Below are positions 8,408 to 17,408 of a stretch of 64,000 nucleotides of DNA, piece by piece; within the stretch, counting starts at the first letter, position 1, and each line of letters begins with the position of its first letter. Source of the DNA: an uncultured Kiritimatiellota bacterium (GTDB lineage: Bacteria; Verrucomicrobiota; Kiritimatiellia; RFP12; UBA1067); contig CAKTZI010000015.1 of NCBI GenBank assembly GCA_934635385.1, positions 1-64,000 of the forward strand, in the 5' to 3' direction. The notes under the pieces are model-generated. The model saw only the letters and a program-made list of their open reading frames with translations. It had not been told where the DNA came from and made no database searches. A program made the translations under genes and the position numbers.

Positions 8408-9188
8408 GGCGCGCCAAGAGGAGCTTTTCGACGCGCGCGGCGTCTTCGGGCGTGTCCACGCCGACGCCCTCGTCGTCCGTCCGCACGACCGCAATCTTCG
8501 CGCCCATCCAGAGCGCGCGCAGCTGCTCCAGCTTCTCCGTCCTCTCCAGTTCGCACGGCGGCTCGGCGATGTACCTCTTCAGGAACGCGCCGCGATAGGC
8601 GTAGATGCCGAGGTGGCGGACGTAGAGGGAGGTTTGGGAGGTTTGGAAGGTTGAGGTGGTTTGGAAGGTTGGGGCGTGGTCGCGGTCGCAGGGGATCGGG
8701 GCGCGCGAGAAGTAGAGCGCTCCGTCGTCGCGGTCGAGGACGACCTTCACGACCGTCTTCGCCGCGAAGTCCGCCGCGTTCCGGATCGGCGTGACGGCCG
8801 TCGCCATCGACCAGCGCGGATCGTCCTTCAGCTTCGTCGCGAGCCGCTCGATGAGCGCCGGGTCGATGAGCGGTTCGTCGCCCTGGACGTTGACGAGGAT
8901 GTCGTCGTCCGCAAAGTCGCGCCCCAGGAAGTTCCGCGCGGCGCAGGCGATGCGGTCCGTGCCGCTCGGCAGGTCGCTCGGCGTCATCACGGCCGTGCCG
9001 CCGTGCTGTTCGACGGCCTTCACGATGCGCTCGTCGTCCGTCGCGACCAGCACCTCGTCGAGGCCCTTCGCCTGCTTCACCGCCGCGACGACCCACGTGA
9101 CGAGCGGCTGGCCCGCGAGAAGCGCGAGCGGCTTGCCGGGAAATCGGCTCGACCCGAACCGGCTGGGAATGATTCCGTATGTCTTCAT
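8400..9188 (-). CDS. kdsB: 3-deoxy-manno-octulosonate cytidylyltransferase
   Basis: Activates Kdo with CTP for lipopolysaccharide inner-core synthesis, which implies a Gram-negative envelope. N-terminal nucleotide-binding motif IIPSRFGSSRFPGKPLALL (residues 5-23), then VNVQGDEPLIDP and RHLGIYAYRGAFLKRY. At 262 aa it is slightly long: about 15 aa between the SRAPIPCDRDHA and RHLGIYAY blocks come from a 9-bp tandem repeat (8628-8672). The -10 lies only 10 nt before the ATG, giving almost no leader. First gene of a four-gene overlapping operon. Confidence 0.95.
   Translation of the reverse strand: MKTYGIIPSRFGSSRFPGKPLALLAGQPLVTWVVAAVKQAKGLDEVLVATDDERIVKAVEQHGGTAVMTPSDLPSGTDRIACAARNFLGRDFADDDILVNVQGDEPLIDPALIERLATKLKDDPRWSMATAVTPIRNAADFAAKTVVKVVLDRDDGALYFSRAPIPCDRDHAPTFQTTSTFQTSQTSLYVRHLGIYAYRGAFLKRYIAEPPCELERTEKLEQLRALWMGAKIAVVRTDDEGVGVDTPEDAARVEKLLLARHA
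8628..8672 (+). repeat. 9-bp tandem repeat inside kdsB
   Basis: Five degenerate nonamers: GGAGGTTTG twice, then GAAGGTTGA, GGTGGTTTG, GAAGGTTGG. They are read in frame by kdsB as a Thr/Ser/Gln/Phe-rich loop. Confidence 0.9.
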
Positions 9189-9198
9189 GATGGGACGT

Positions 9199-9204
9199 AT
9201 TATA
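9199..9204 (-). promoter_or_regulatory. -10 element of the kdsB operon
   Basis: Minus-strand TATAAT 10 nt upstream of kdsB. Its TAA is also the stop codon of the preceding gene (9200-9202). Confidence 0.7.
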
Positions 9205-10240
9205 GCATATCCGCGCCGCGCGCACGGACGTTCGCCGGCGCACGGTAGACGGCCTTCAGCAGTGCCGCGCACTTTCCGCAATGCGTGCAGTCGTTCGCCG
9301 TCGGGCATTCGCGCACGGCCGACCAGAGCGGCGCGGCGGCGGCGAACGCCTTGTTGTCGACGGTTCCGGGCAGCGTCGGCCGCGCGTCCATCAGGTCGGC
9401 GAGGTTGCCGTCGTAGGCGCGCGTCGCATAGGCCGCGACGATCTTCTCGGGAAACGCGTGCCGCCGCGTCGCGAGCTTGATGACGTCGACGTGCGGCTCG
9501 TACAGCGGCAGGTCTTCGGGACGAATCCACGTCGCGCGCAGGAAATCCTCCGCATGGCCCTTTGCGTAATGCCGAAGGCAGAGCATCGGCGTGAAGCCGA
9601 ACCGCTCGCCGACGATGCCCTGCGCGATGCGGTCGTGCCCGTGCAGGTTGTCGTGAAACTGCTGGTACGGGCACTGGCGCAGGCACCCGGAGTTCGCCTG
9701 GAGGCCGATCGTCTTGCCGTGGGCGTGCGCCCAGTCGGACATCCCCTTGAGCCACGCCGTCTCTCGGTGCCGCTCGCGCGACGCATAGAACGAGTCGAAG
9801 AGAGGCAGGATCGGCTCGAAGCCGACGGAGCCGTGGACGCGCTGGTTGACGCTGATGCGGATCTTCACGGACGGGAACCGCTGACGCAGCACGGTCGCGA
9901 TGAACGGCGAGGTCGTCGTCACCGTCTCGGGGAAGAGCCCTTCCGCGTCCATCTCGCGCAGGGTGCGATCGACGAAGTCCGCCAGGTCGGGCGAAATCGC
10001 CAAGTCGCCGTAGCAGTTGCAGTTGAAGAGCGTGTCGAGCTCGATCCCGTGCGCCCGCGCCCACGTGAGGTCGGACAGGAGACGCGCGCGCACCTCCGGA
10101 GTGAAATCGGGGGCCTCGCGGCACGAGAGGACGCCCGGCCACGCGAAGAAGACCTCCCGGATGCGCGGCAGATGCGCCGCGCAGACGCCCGTGAAGTCGC
10201 CGTTGAAGAAGTATCCGACTGCGAGATTTTTGCGTTCCAT
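9200..10240 (-). CDS. peptidase U32-like / Fe-S cluster protein
   Basis: 346 aa. A TIM-barrel-like body carries the cysteine motif CLRQCPYQQFHDN near residue 190, which resembles the U32 family (RlhA, UbiU/UbiV type) cluster-binding motif. The C-terminus adds a second cysteine group, CPTANDCTHCGKC. U32 proteins take part in hydroxylation or other modification of RNA and quinones, or act as proteases; the substrate here is unknown. The start follows the previous stop by 1 nt, so it is coupled to the AlkP-type gene within the surface-glycan block. A radical-SAM-like role is an alternative, but no CxxxCxxC is seen. Confidence 0.5.
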   Translation of the reverse strand: MERKNLAVGYFFNGDFTGVCAAHLPRIREVFFAWPGVLSCREAPDFTPEVRARLLSDLTWARAHGIELDTLFNCNCYGDLAISPDLADFVDRTLREMDAEGLFPETVTTTSPFIATVLRQRFPSVKIRISVNQRVHGSVGFEPILPLFDSFYASRERHRETAWLKGMSDWAHAHGKTIGLQANSGCLRQCPYQQFHDNLHGHDRIAQGIVGERFGFTPMLCLRHYAKGHAEDFLRATWIRPEDLPLYEPHVDVIKLATRRHAFPEKIVAAYATRAYDGNLADLMDARPTLPGTVDNKAFAAAAPLWSAVRECPTANDCTHCGKCAALLKAVYRAPANVRARGADML

Positions 10241-10241
10241 G

Positions 10242-11387
10242 TCAAATCGATGCCGCGACGGAACAGGCCCGGCCATGTGTGCCCTTCACGACGCCGCGAT
10301 TGAAGAAGAAGAGTTCCTTCGGGTCGTAGCCGGGCTTGTTGTGGATGTCGACGTGGGTCGCGAAGTCCGGCGCCTCGCGCCGATCCGTCCACCACTCGTA
10401 GCCGCACCAGCTTCCCGGCTTCGCGAGGAGGAGTAGCGCATCGTCCGTCGCGCGCAGCAGGCCGTCGCCCGGCACGTCGTAGCCGCCCGTCGCGAGCAGG
10501 GCCTTCGCCGCCTGTTCGCGCGCCGAACCGTAGACGAGGCAGAACTCGTGGTCGCAGAGCGCGAATGCCGTCGACTGGTAGAAGTCGGGATAGGAGCGGC
10601 CGCCGACCGTCCGCGTCCTGAACAGCCCCTCGCGGCGCAGCGTCACGTTCGGCTGGACGGGCGCGTCCGTGACGTCCGAGATCTCGTAGTCGCCCGACAC
10701 CTTCAGGTCGCAGCCGCGCCGCTGGCAGATGTCCGCGAGACGCTCGAGCTGGCGGCGGAACTCCCGCAGCGCGGCTTTCGCCGCCGGCGAGTCGGGGCCG
10801 CACTTCTGCGCGGCGTAATCGAGCGTCGGCAGGTAGAGGTACGCCTCGTCCACGTCCTGCACGTTCGTCATCTCCTCGAAATAGGAGATGCACGTCCGCC
10901 CAACCTTCGGCGAGGCGAGCGGCCCCCAGTAGCGCCAGAGCGGGAACGCCCCGCAGAGCTTGCGCAGGACGTCCGCCAGCCCCGTCGGCTGCGTGTAGCA
11001 GCTCATGACCATGCCGCCGCCGTGCTTGTGGATCGGCGCGGGGGAGAGGATGAGGTCGAGGTTTTCGCCGAGCGACTGCTGGAAGAAGAACATCCCGAAC
11101 CTCTCGCCCGCCGCACGGCGGTCGGCCCAGACGCGCCGCCCCTTCACGAGCCGCGCGCTCTGCTCCCAGAAGAGGGGCTTCCGCAGCGTCTCCGACCAAT
11201 AGCCGTTCGAGACCATGCCGTGCGCAGTGGGCGAAAGGCCCGTCCGCAGCGTCGCCTGCGCGACGCACGTGACGGCTGGGAAGACGCTCGGCTGCGGCGC
11301 GAACTTCAGGCCCGCAATCTCGGTCAGCCCGTTGCGTTCCAGAAGATTCCAGCCAAGCCCGGCGGCGAGAACGTTGAGCCGCTTCAT
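10242..11387 (-). CDS. alkaline-phosphatase-superfamily phosphodiesterase
   Basis: 381-aa metalloenzyme of the nucleotide pyrophosphatase/phosphodiesterase type. Family-like blocks are VFPAVTCVAQATLRTGLSP with the nucleophile Thr, SPTAHGMVSNGYW, and the late DIHNKPGYDPKELFF. There is no signal peptide, so it looks cytoplasmic. It is coupled to the following U32-like gene and follows the fused glycosyltransferases, so a role in glycan or nucleotide-sugar metabolism is possible (inference). ATG 11387 is preferred over TTG 11393. Confidence 0.75.
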   Translation of the reverse strand: MKRLNVLAAGLGWNLLERNGLTEIAGLKFAPQPSVFPAVTCVAQATLRTGLSPTAHGMVSNGYWSETLRKPLFWEQSARLVKGRRVWADRRAAGERFGMFFFQQSLGENLDLILSPAPIHKHGGGMVMSCYTQPTGLADVLRKLCGAFPLWRYWGPLASPKVGRTCISYFEEMTNVQDVDEAYLYLPTLDYAAQKCGPDSPAAKAALREFRRQLERLADICQRRGCDLKVSGDYEISDVTDAPVQPNVTLRREGLFRTRTVGGRSYPDFYQSTAFALCDHEFCLVYGSAREQAAKALLATGGYDVPGDGLLRATDDALLLLAKPGSWCGYEWWTDRREAPDFATHVDIHNKPGYDPKELFFFNRGVVKGTHGRACSVAASI

Positions 11388-11426
11388 CGACAAGCCCTGT
11401 CAAGGATAAGACGTTTCATGCGCCAT

Positions 11427-11432
11427 AGTATA
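11427..11432 (-). promoter_or_regulatory. -10 element of the AlkP-type gene
   Basis: Minus-strand TATACT in an AT-rich stretch (TTTTGATATACT), about 40 nt before the ATG and 22 nt after the preceding stop. Confidence 0.5.
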
Positions 11433-11453
11433 TCAAAATTGCCCCTTCGCGTT

Positions 11454-13352
11454 TTAACGCCCTGTCCGCGCGAGGCGCCAGAGGAAGAGCGGGTTGCCGA
11501 CGACGTAGCGCCGGAACAGGCGCACAGGCTCCTGATAGAGCCGGAACAGCCATTCGACGCCGAGCCGCCGCATCCACGCCGGGGCGCGCGGGATGCGGCC
11601 CGAAACGAAGTCGAAGAGTCCGCCGACCGCCACGGCCGCCCGGCACGCGAGCGCGTCGCGGTGGGCGGCGATCCACTTCTCCTGAAGCGGCACGCCCTTG
11701 GCAACAAAGAGGAGGGCGGGCCGCGCGGCGTTGATCTGCGCCACAACCGCCGCGTCGTCCCCGTAGCCGTCGCAGAAGCCCGCGATCCGCGCACACGGAT
11801 AATCCCGCCGCACGTGCGCGACGACCTGCTCGACGACCGGCGGACGCGCCCCGTAGAAGAAAAGCGAGAAGCCCTCCCGCTCCGCCGCCGCGCAGATGAG
11901 CGGAAAGAGATCCGTGCCGTTCACGTTCTCCGGCACGGGGAACCCCAGCCGCCGCCCCGCCATCCGCACGCCCGTGCCGTCCGGCCAGACGCACGTCGCC
12001 GTGCGCAGCACGTCGGCGTAGGCGGCGTCCGAATAGGCGACGTTCAGGCAGTGGGCGTTCACGAACGCGAAGAAGGCCGGGCGCATCGGCCGTTCGGTCG
12101 CCGTCGCGGCCGCCACAAGGTCGCGGACGGCATCCGCCCGCGTCGTGCAGTCGATCGGGACGCCGAAGACGCGCGCCGGCGGCAGCGCCGCGAGCAGCCC
12201 CCGCGCACAGCGCGTCCACGAGAACGCCGCCGCACGTGCCCGTCCCGCCGCGAGACGCGCCTCGTTCCGCGTCGTGAGAACGGTCTTCAGCGCGCGGGCA
12301 ATGTCGTCGGGGTTCTCCGGATCGAACAGTTCCGCGACGCCCACACCGAGTTCGCCGAGCGAGGAGGTCTGCGAGCAGGCGCAGGGGATTCCGGCGGACA
12401 TCGCCTCCAAAAGCGACAGACCGAATCCCTCGAAGCGGGACGGGAAGACATAGGCCGCCGCGTCCGCCCAGATCGCCGGCAGATCCGCATCCGCGACAAA
12501 GCCCCGAATCTGGATGAGGTCGCGAAATGGCGACGCCTCCGCCGCCGCATGCACGGCCTCCGCGCCGTTCCAGTCGCCGCCCACCAGCACGAGCGGATGC
12601 CGCTCGGCCAGTTCGCGCGGCAGTTTGCCGTAGGCTTCGATCAGCCCGACATGGTTCTTGCCGGGATGCTCCAGCCGCGAAATGTACAAGAGGCTCCCCG
12701 CTCGACCGTCTTGCTCTTGTCCTCTGCGTCCTTGTCCTATTCGTCCCATGCGTCCCATGCGTCCTTCTGCGCCTACCGTCCCCATCGGCGGCGTGAAGCC
12801 GTTGTGGACGACCGAGAGCTTCTTCTCGGGCATTCGCCAGAACCGCACGAGGTCGCGGGCCGTGGACTGCGAAATCGCGACGACCGACGTCGCCCGACGC
12901 ACGAAGAACGGCAGCAGACGCTTCACGTAGAACAGGCGGAAAGCGTCGTATTTCGCCGCGACGTGGTATTGTGAGAGGTCATGGACGACGGCAACCGTCG
13001 GCACGGGGTACCACGCGAGCGCCCGGCGGTTCGCCGCCGGCAGGAGGCAGAGGTCGGGACGCAGCCGCCGAATGCGAAACGGCAGAACGAAGAGGTGGTA
13101 CAGCATCGAGAAGAGCGCACCACGTCGGGGCACGACAACCGGCCGCTCACCCACCCAGTCCTCGGCGGGCGGTGTGTCCTCGAAGACGCAGAGGACACGA
13201 TGTCCGTCCGCCCGCAGGGCGCGCACGACTTCGCGGATGTAGACCGAGATGCCGGACTTGCCGCCGTCGAACGGAATGCAGGGCACGAGAATCGTCTGAA
13301 GATGCGGGAGGGCCGCGCTTGTCGCGGCCGGGTTTCTGCAATTGCCATTCAT
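11454..13352 (-). CDS. fused glycosyltransferase: GT4 plus WecG/TagA/CpsF (GT26)
   Basis: 632-aa bifunctional enzyme. Residues 1 to about 395 are a GT4 domain (GISVYIREVVRAL, LLYISRLEHPGKNHVGL, then VFPSRFEGFGLSLLEAMSAG with the E-x7-E motif). From about 400 a GT26 domain follows (VFGVPIDCTTRADAV, FVNAHCLNVAY, WPDGTGVRMAGRRLG), the family that adds ManNAcA/ManNAc-type sugars to lipid-linked intermediates. The two are usually separate proteins. A 9-bp tandem-repeat stretch (12715-12787) inserts a Gly/Arg-rich loop near residues 189-212, just before the nucleotide-binding strand. It starts within the preceding glycosyltransferase stop (ATGA). Confidence 0.85.
   Translation of the reverse strand: MNGNCRNPAATSAALPHLQTILVPCIPFDGGKSGISVYIREVVRALRADGHRVLCVFEDTPPAEDWVGERPVVVPRRGALFSMLYHLFVLPFRIRRLRPDLCLLPAANRRALAWYPVPTVAVVHDLSQYHVAAKYDAFRLFYVKRLLPFFVRRATSVVAISQSTARDLVRFWRMPEKKLSVVHNGFTPPMGTVGAEGRMGRMGRIGQGRRGQEQDGRAGSLLYISRLEHPGKNHVGLIEAYGKLPRELAERHPLVLVGGDWNGAEAVHAAAEASPFRDLIQIRGFVADADLPAIWADAAAYVFPSRFEGFGLSLLEAMSAGIPCACSQTSSLGELGVGVAELFDPENPDDIARALKTVLTTRNEARLAAGRARAAAFSWTRCARGLLAALPPARVFGVPIDCTTRADAVRDLVAAATATERPMRPAFFAFVNAHCLNVAYSDAAYADVLRTATCVWPDGTGVRMAGRRLGFPVPENVNGTDLFPLICAAAEREGFSLFFYGARPPVVEQVVAHVRRDYPCARIAGFCDGYGDDAAVVAQINAARPALLFVAKGVPLQEKWIAAHRDALACRAAVAVGGLFDFVSGRIPRAPAWMRRLGVEWLFRLYQEPVRLFRRYVVGNPLFLWRLARTGR
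12715..12787 (-). repeat. 9-bp tandem repeat inside the GT4-GT26 gene
   Basis: About eight degenerate nonamers around GCGTCCCAT/TCGTCCCAT, read in frame as a GRMGRMGRIGQG-type Gly/Arg/Met loop. Confidence 0.85.
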
Positions 13353-15421
13353 GACAAAATCCCCTTCACGAACGCGCCCGTCGAATAATGTGCGCGCACA
13401 AACGCCGCGCCCGTCCGCGAGAGGCGCACGAGACGCGCCGGATCGGCGGACAGCCCCTCCAGCGTCCGCGCCAGCCCCTCCGCCGTCGGCGGCGCGAAGA
13501 CGCCCGTCTCGTCCGGCTTGAGCCAGTCGCCGATGCCGCCTCGGTCGAACGCGACGACGGGCACGCCCGCCGCCAACGCCTCCACGCCCACGAGGCAGAA
13601 CGGCTCGTTCCAGAGGGACGGCACGACGACGACATCCGCCGCCGCGAAGAACGGCGCGACGTCCGTCTGCCAGCCCGCGAAGCGGACGGCCCCCGGCGCG
13701 AGCGACGCGGCGCGGCGGCGCAGAAGCCGCTCGTCGCGTCCCGCCCCGACAATCGTCAGCGTGAAGGGAACGCGCAGACGGGCAACGGCTTCCAGCAAGA
13801 CGCGCACGCCCTTCCCAGCGACAAGCTGCCCGACGTAGAGAAGACGCAGAGGCCGCACCCCGTCGGCGGCAACGGGCCGAAAGCCCTTCTTCGCCCGCAC
13901 GCGGCCCTTCTCTGTCCCGTGCCCGACGCGCAAGCGTCGGGTCAAGAAGTCCGTCCGCACGCGCACCTGATCCGTCCAGAACGGCGCGACGCACACGAGC
14001 CGTTCCGCCGCGAAGCCGTTCGCACGCAGACGCCCGCGCATGTAGTCGCCCTGCACGAACGTCGTCACGCCGCGCATTTCGCACAGGAATCCCGCTAGGT
14101 CGCGCGTCAGCGCACGGAGCATTCCCGGCGGGCGCGTGACGAGCGCACAGAGTCGACAGGGAAGCGGCGCGAACGTTCGCGAACAGGGACGCCGCAGCGG
14201 ATTGTAGCCGTGGCGGCGCAGACAGGTGAGTTCATGGTCGTGCGCATAGAAGCGCAGACGGTCGCCATAGCGCAGCTTCAGCCGCCGCAGGTCGGCGAGA
14301 CGGCGCGGCACCTTCTGCATCACGACGCGGTCGTAGAAGCCGAGCCGACGCGGCACATCGTCCACGCAGTCGACCGTACAGCCCACCGCCCGCAGGGTTT
14401 CCACCGCGCGCGCGGCAAAGCGTTCGAGACCACCGTGGCGGTCAGGCGAAACGCCTGTGAAGAGAATGCGGCGCGGACGCGGCGATTCCGTCGACGACAC
14501 GGACGCCGCCGCGTCCGCCAGCACCGCCCGTGCGTCCGTCGAAACGACGCGCGGCGGACGTCCGGCCGCCGCGTCGCGCAGCCCCCGCCACGCGGCGACG
14601 CGCTGGACGAACCGGCGGCGCAGGGCCGCGCCGAACGTGCGCAGCGAAAACGCCCGTACGCGGCGGAGATACGCGCCGTCCCGCAGGGCCTCCGCGCACG
14701 CCCCGCCCAGAACGCGCAACAGGCTCGGCACGGGCTCGCCGAAGATCTGCGCCTCGGCGTAGCCTTCGCCATAGAACCGCCGTGCCAGCTGCGCGGACGT
14801 GTAGTTGTGCGAATGCTCGACGCGCGCCGTGGGGACGTAGCGGCGGCGGAAGTCCGCGCGGCGGTTGGCCCATTCCACGTCCTCGCTGTAGAGGAGGTCT
14901 TCGTCGAAGGGATGCGCCAGCAGGTCATCGCACCGGGCGGCAGACGATGCGAGCGAGAAGAAGCGTGTCCACTGGGCGGAAACGGAGCCGTCCCCAAAGG
15001 CGCGTTCGGAATCCTTGCGCACAAGCGGCGTTGCGTCCGGACGCGGCAGCTGGTTGGCGAACGTCGCGTCCGCCGAACCGTCCGCGAGCGGCGCGACGAG
15101 ATTCGCGAGCCAATGACGGTCGAGCGGCACGGCGTCCGCGTTGTTGAAGACGACGATCTCGCCCCGCGCCGCGCGCACGAGCGCGTTCAGCGTCCGCCCC
15201 GGACGGTATACGCCCGCCGGACGCGCCACCAGCCGCACCTCCGTCCGGGCGCGGAGGATTTCGTCCGTTCCGTCGGTCGAGCCGTCGTCGCACACCAGCA
15301 CCTCGTGCGCAAACGGACATTCCTGCGCGGCGAGGGCATCGAGCGTCCGAACAAGGAACGCCGCCTCGTTCCGGCTCCGCACAAGAACGGAAACCAATCG
15401 AATCTCGCTTGTCTGACTCAT
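13349..15421 (-). CDS. fused glycosyltransferase: GT2 plus GT4
   Basis: 690 aa. The N-terminal ~270 aa are a GT-A family 2 domain (SVLVRSRNEAAFLVRTLDAL, then CDDGSTDGTDEIL, FNNADAVPLDRHWL). The C-terminal ~350 aa are a GT-B family 4 domain (FTGVSPDRHGGLERFA, LLYVGQLVAGKGVRVLLEAV, VVVPSLWNEPFCLVGVEAL). It probably adds two sugars in sequence to a surface polysaccharide. No good Shine-Dalgarno precedes ATG 15421. Its first 21 codons are duplicated in the chimeric pseudogene at 22.7-23.06 kb. Confidence 0.85.
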   Translation of the reverse strand: MSQTSEIRLVSVLVRSRNEAAFLVRTLDALAAQECPFAHEVLVCDDGSTDGTDEILRARTEVRLVARPAGVYRPGRTLNALVRAARGEIVVFNNADAVPLDRHWLANLVAPLADGSADATFANQLPRPDATPLVRKDSERAFGDGSVSAQWTRFFSLASSAARCDDLLAHPFDEDLLYSEDVEWANRRADFRRRYVPTARVEHSHNYTSAQLARRFYGEGYAEAQIFGEPVPSLLRVLGGACAEALRDGAYLRRVRAFSLRTFGAALRRRFVQRVAAWRGLRDAAAGRPPRVVSTDARAVLADAAASVSSTESPRPRRILFTGVSPDRHGGLERFAARAVETLRAVGCTVDCVDDVPRRLGFYDRVVMQKVPRRLADLRRLKLRYGDRLRFYAHDHELTCLRRHGYNPLRRPCSRTFAPLPCRLCALVTRPPGMLRALTRDLAGFLCEMRGVTTFVQGDYMRGRLRANGFAAERLVCVAPFWTDQVRVRTDFLTRRLRVGHGTEKGRVRAKKGFRPVAADGVRPLRLLYVGQLVAGKGVRVLLEAVARLRVPFTLTIVGAGRDERLLRRRAASLAPGAVRFAGWQTDVAPFFAAADVVVVPSLWNEPFCLVGVEALAAGVPVVAFDRGGIGDWLKPDETGVFAPPTAEGLARTLEGLSADPARLVRLSRTGAAFVRAHYSTGAFVKGILS

Positions 15422-15576
15422 CGAAGGTCAACGTTGCGATGCTGATCAACATTATTCAAGAACGAATGCCTTCCTGTTTTTGGACTCAGCGAATCCAAAA
15501 TCTCAAATCGCTCGAAAAGGCCTCCATACAACCCGCTCTTCTCCACTGCCTCCATCTCCCGCACAATTTCAAAAGT

Positions 15577-16803
15577 TCACATTTTCTTGTCTTGTACGAT
15601 GCCGAGTCTGCGTTCCATCTTGTCCCACATTGCTTGGCGATAAAGTCTCATCGCTACATCCCAGTTTGGCGTTTGCTCAGAATTTTCTTCCGCAGTTTGC
15701 ACGGTTCCCAACAGGCGTGCAAGAAGTTCGCAGTACGACGCCTCATTTGAAACATTATTTTCAATCTCTTGAAGATCATCCTCTTCAACATTTACAACAT
15801 GGCGAACAACTTGAAAGGTAAACTCTTTTTCTATCGGTTTCAGATTTCGCCCCAAAATGGTAATCGCAAGCCTAATTTCGCATGACTTGTCGACAGCAAT
15901 GTGGATTGCCTTGAAACTCTTGCATTTCTCACCGGGACAAAGCGAACGTGGCGATTCTGTCGCGTCTTTCTTCTTCGTCGTGCGGCGAAATCCATGTACG
16001 GACGGATGATTTTCCCATTCTGGAGCATCAACGATTTTTGCGCCGCATTCATTGTTCAATATCCGTACTTTAACTTTCACATTATCAGCTTGAACAGAAG
16101 TTGGATTTGAGAGCGACACATGAAACTGTAACTTTGCCACTTCTTCTTGATACCACTTGAACACTTCCCAATGAGATTCACCCCACCGCAGCACACCATA
16201 AGGATTTGTACCATACGAAGGGTCAATATCCGATTCAAGATAGAACGAGTGAACTTTCCCATCATCAAGAATACCCGTTATTGAGAAAACCGAAACATCA
16301 AGAACGGGTTTCGCCTCTGTTACTGCGACAACTCCCATTTGACGGATTTCATCGGGCGTAGCGACTATCGTTGATGAACCAATCCTCAAATACACTTCCG
16401 ATGCCTTGACAACACCAATTTGCTTTTTTGCATAGAATGGTCGTTCTTCGTTATAGCAAGGAATCTCTATGACCTGAATTTGCTTTCCATCTACTTCAAC
16501 GGTAGCGACATTCAACGGGATATGCTTGTTCGCCTTGCCATCTACCAGTTGTTGATAAATGTTTCCGTCAAACAAGTTGTCGATACCTACAACTTCACCC
16601 GTATGACGTTCTGTCTCTTTGATACCAATCAAAATGTATCCGGATTCACCACTTGGTCGATATGTGTTAGCGAACGCGAGTATGTCTTTTACAAACTTGC
16701 TCTTGTTCCCTTCGTCATCAAGTTTGTATTGCTCGCTCTTGTAGTCAAGTAAAGCCGCCTCACCGGCAAGGCACAAGGCCTTTATGTCGTATTCCGTTAA
16801 CAT
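15577..16803 (-). CDS. AlbA_2 (Schlafen-like) domain protein
   Basis: 408 aa. The N-terminal ~130 aa match the AlbA_2 putative nucleic-acid-binding pattern: LDYKSEQYKL, KDILAFANTYRPSGESGYILIGI, then VYLRIGSSTIVATPDEI. The rest, with a beta-rich middle and a C-terminal helix, I do not recognise. AlbA_2 proteins are common in defence islands and as regulators. It is the last gene of the low-GC minus-strand run starting at 22.4 kb, but a 188-nt gap without a gene (16804-16991) separates it from the RadC-like gene, so membership in that operon is uncertain. Confidence 0.75.
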   Translation of the reverse strand: MLTEYDIKALCLAGEAALLDYKSEQYKLDDEGNKSKFVKDILAFANTYRPSGESGYILIGIKETERHTGEVVGIDNLFDGNIYQQLVDGKANKHIPLNVATVEVDGKQIQVIEIPCYNEERPFYAKKQIGVVKASEVYLRIGSSTIVATPDEIRQMGVVAVTEAKPVLDVSVFSITGILDDGKVHSFYLESDIDPSYGTNPYGVLRWGESHWEVFKWYQEEVAKLQFHVSLSNPTSVQADNVKVKVRILNNECGAKIVDAPEWENHPSVHGFRRTTKKKDATESPRSLCPGEKCKSFKAIHIAVDKSCEIRLAITILGRNLKPIEKEFTFQVVRHVVNVEEDDLQEIENNVSNEASYCELLARLLGTVQTAEENSEQTPNWDVAMRLYRQAMWDKMERRLGIVQDKKM

Positions 16804-16991
16804 TGATTATCCTTAAGCTTCACAATGCTCCATGTTGTCACTGTCGCTCTTTGAGAATACAACGCACACTTCAGGGCATTCAATGGCGTAGAAGCTCTCA
16901 TCGCAATGTTTGCATTAAAACGTATAGTTGTTTTCTGTGTCTCTCAAGCCTGACTTTGTTTCTGGTCATCTGCAAGGGCAGAAGTAACGTC

Positions 16992-17408
16992 TCATAAAAA
17001 GCCTTCCTCCAAAAACGAAACGTAGTCAAGATTAGAACCGCCAAGAATGATATGGTCAATCAACTCTACGCCGAGTCGCACGGCCAGTGCTTTCAGTTCC
17101 TTCGTTGCAGCCATGTCCGCTCTGCTCGGCGTCACATCGCCCGATGGATGATTGTGCGCAACGATAATTTCTTCCGCGCCGACTTTCAACGCTTCACGGA
17201 AGATCGCGCCTACGTCTATCGCAGTTGTACCGTCTTGATGTCCGACCGAAACGAGAATCGGATTTGCAAGCATATTGCCGTTACCGTCCAGCGGCAGAAC
17301 GAACACGCGCTCCTCCTTCTGTTCATTTGGCAACGCCGCACGGAAAACCGCAGCAACTTGCACGGCCGTTTCAACGCGACACTTTTCCACTGAATCTCTA
17401 CGCTTCAT
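16992..17408 (-). CDS. RadC-like JAB/MPN-domain protein
   Basis: 138 aa covering only the JAB1/MPN metal-binding domain of RadC. The JAMM-type pattern HNHPSGDVTPSRAD begins near residue 86 and is followed by KALAVRLGVELIDHIILGG. The N-terminal UPF0758 helix-hairpin-helix part is missing. Such short RadC forms are typical of mobile elements and defence loci; the function is not known. It starts inside the end of the nuclease gene (11-nt overlap), tying it to the RM operon. Confidence 0.85.
   Translation of the reverse strand: MKRRDSVEKCRVETAVQVAAVFRAALPNEQKEERVFVLPLDGNGNMLANPILVSVGHQDGTTAIDVGAIFREALKVGAEEIIVAHNHPSGDVTPSRADMAATKELKALAVRLGVELIDHIILGGSNLDYVSFLEEGFL

Noticed and set aside
10548..12974. 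808-aa plus-strand ORF across the phosphodiesterase and glycosyltransferase genes
   Set aside because: Spans two real minus-strand genes; extreme Arg/Glu content; no family resemblance.
13353..14084. N-terminal extension of the GT4-GT26 protein by about 240 aa
   Set aside because: It is the wrong frame of the GT2-GT4 gene, Arg-rich and without homology; the ATG at 13352 has an ATGA overlap and starts the GT4 fold.
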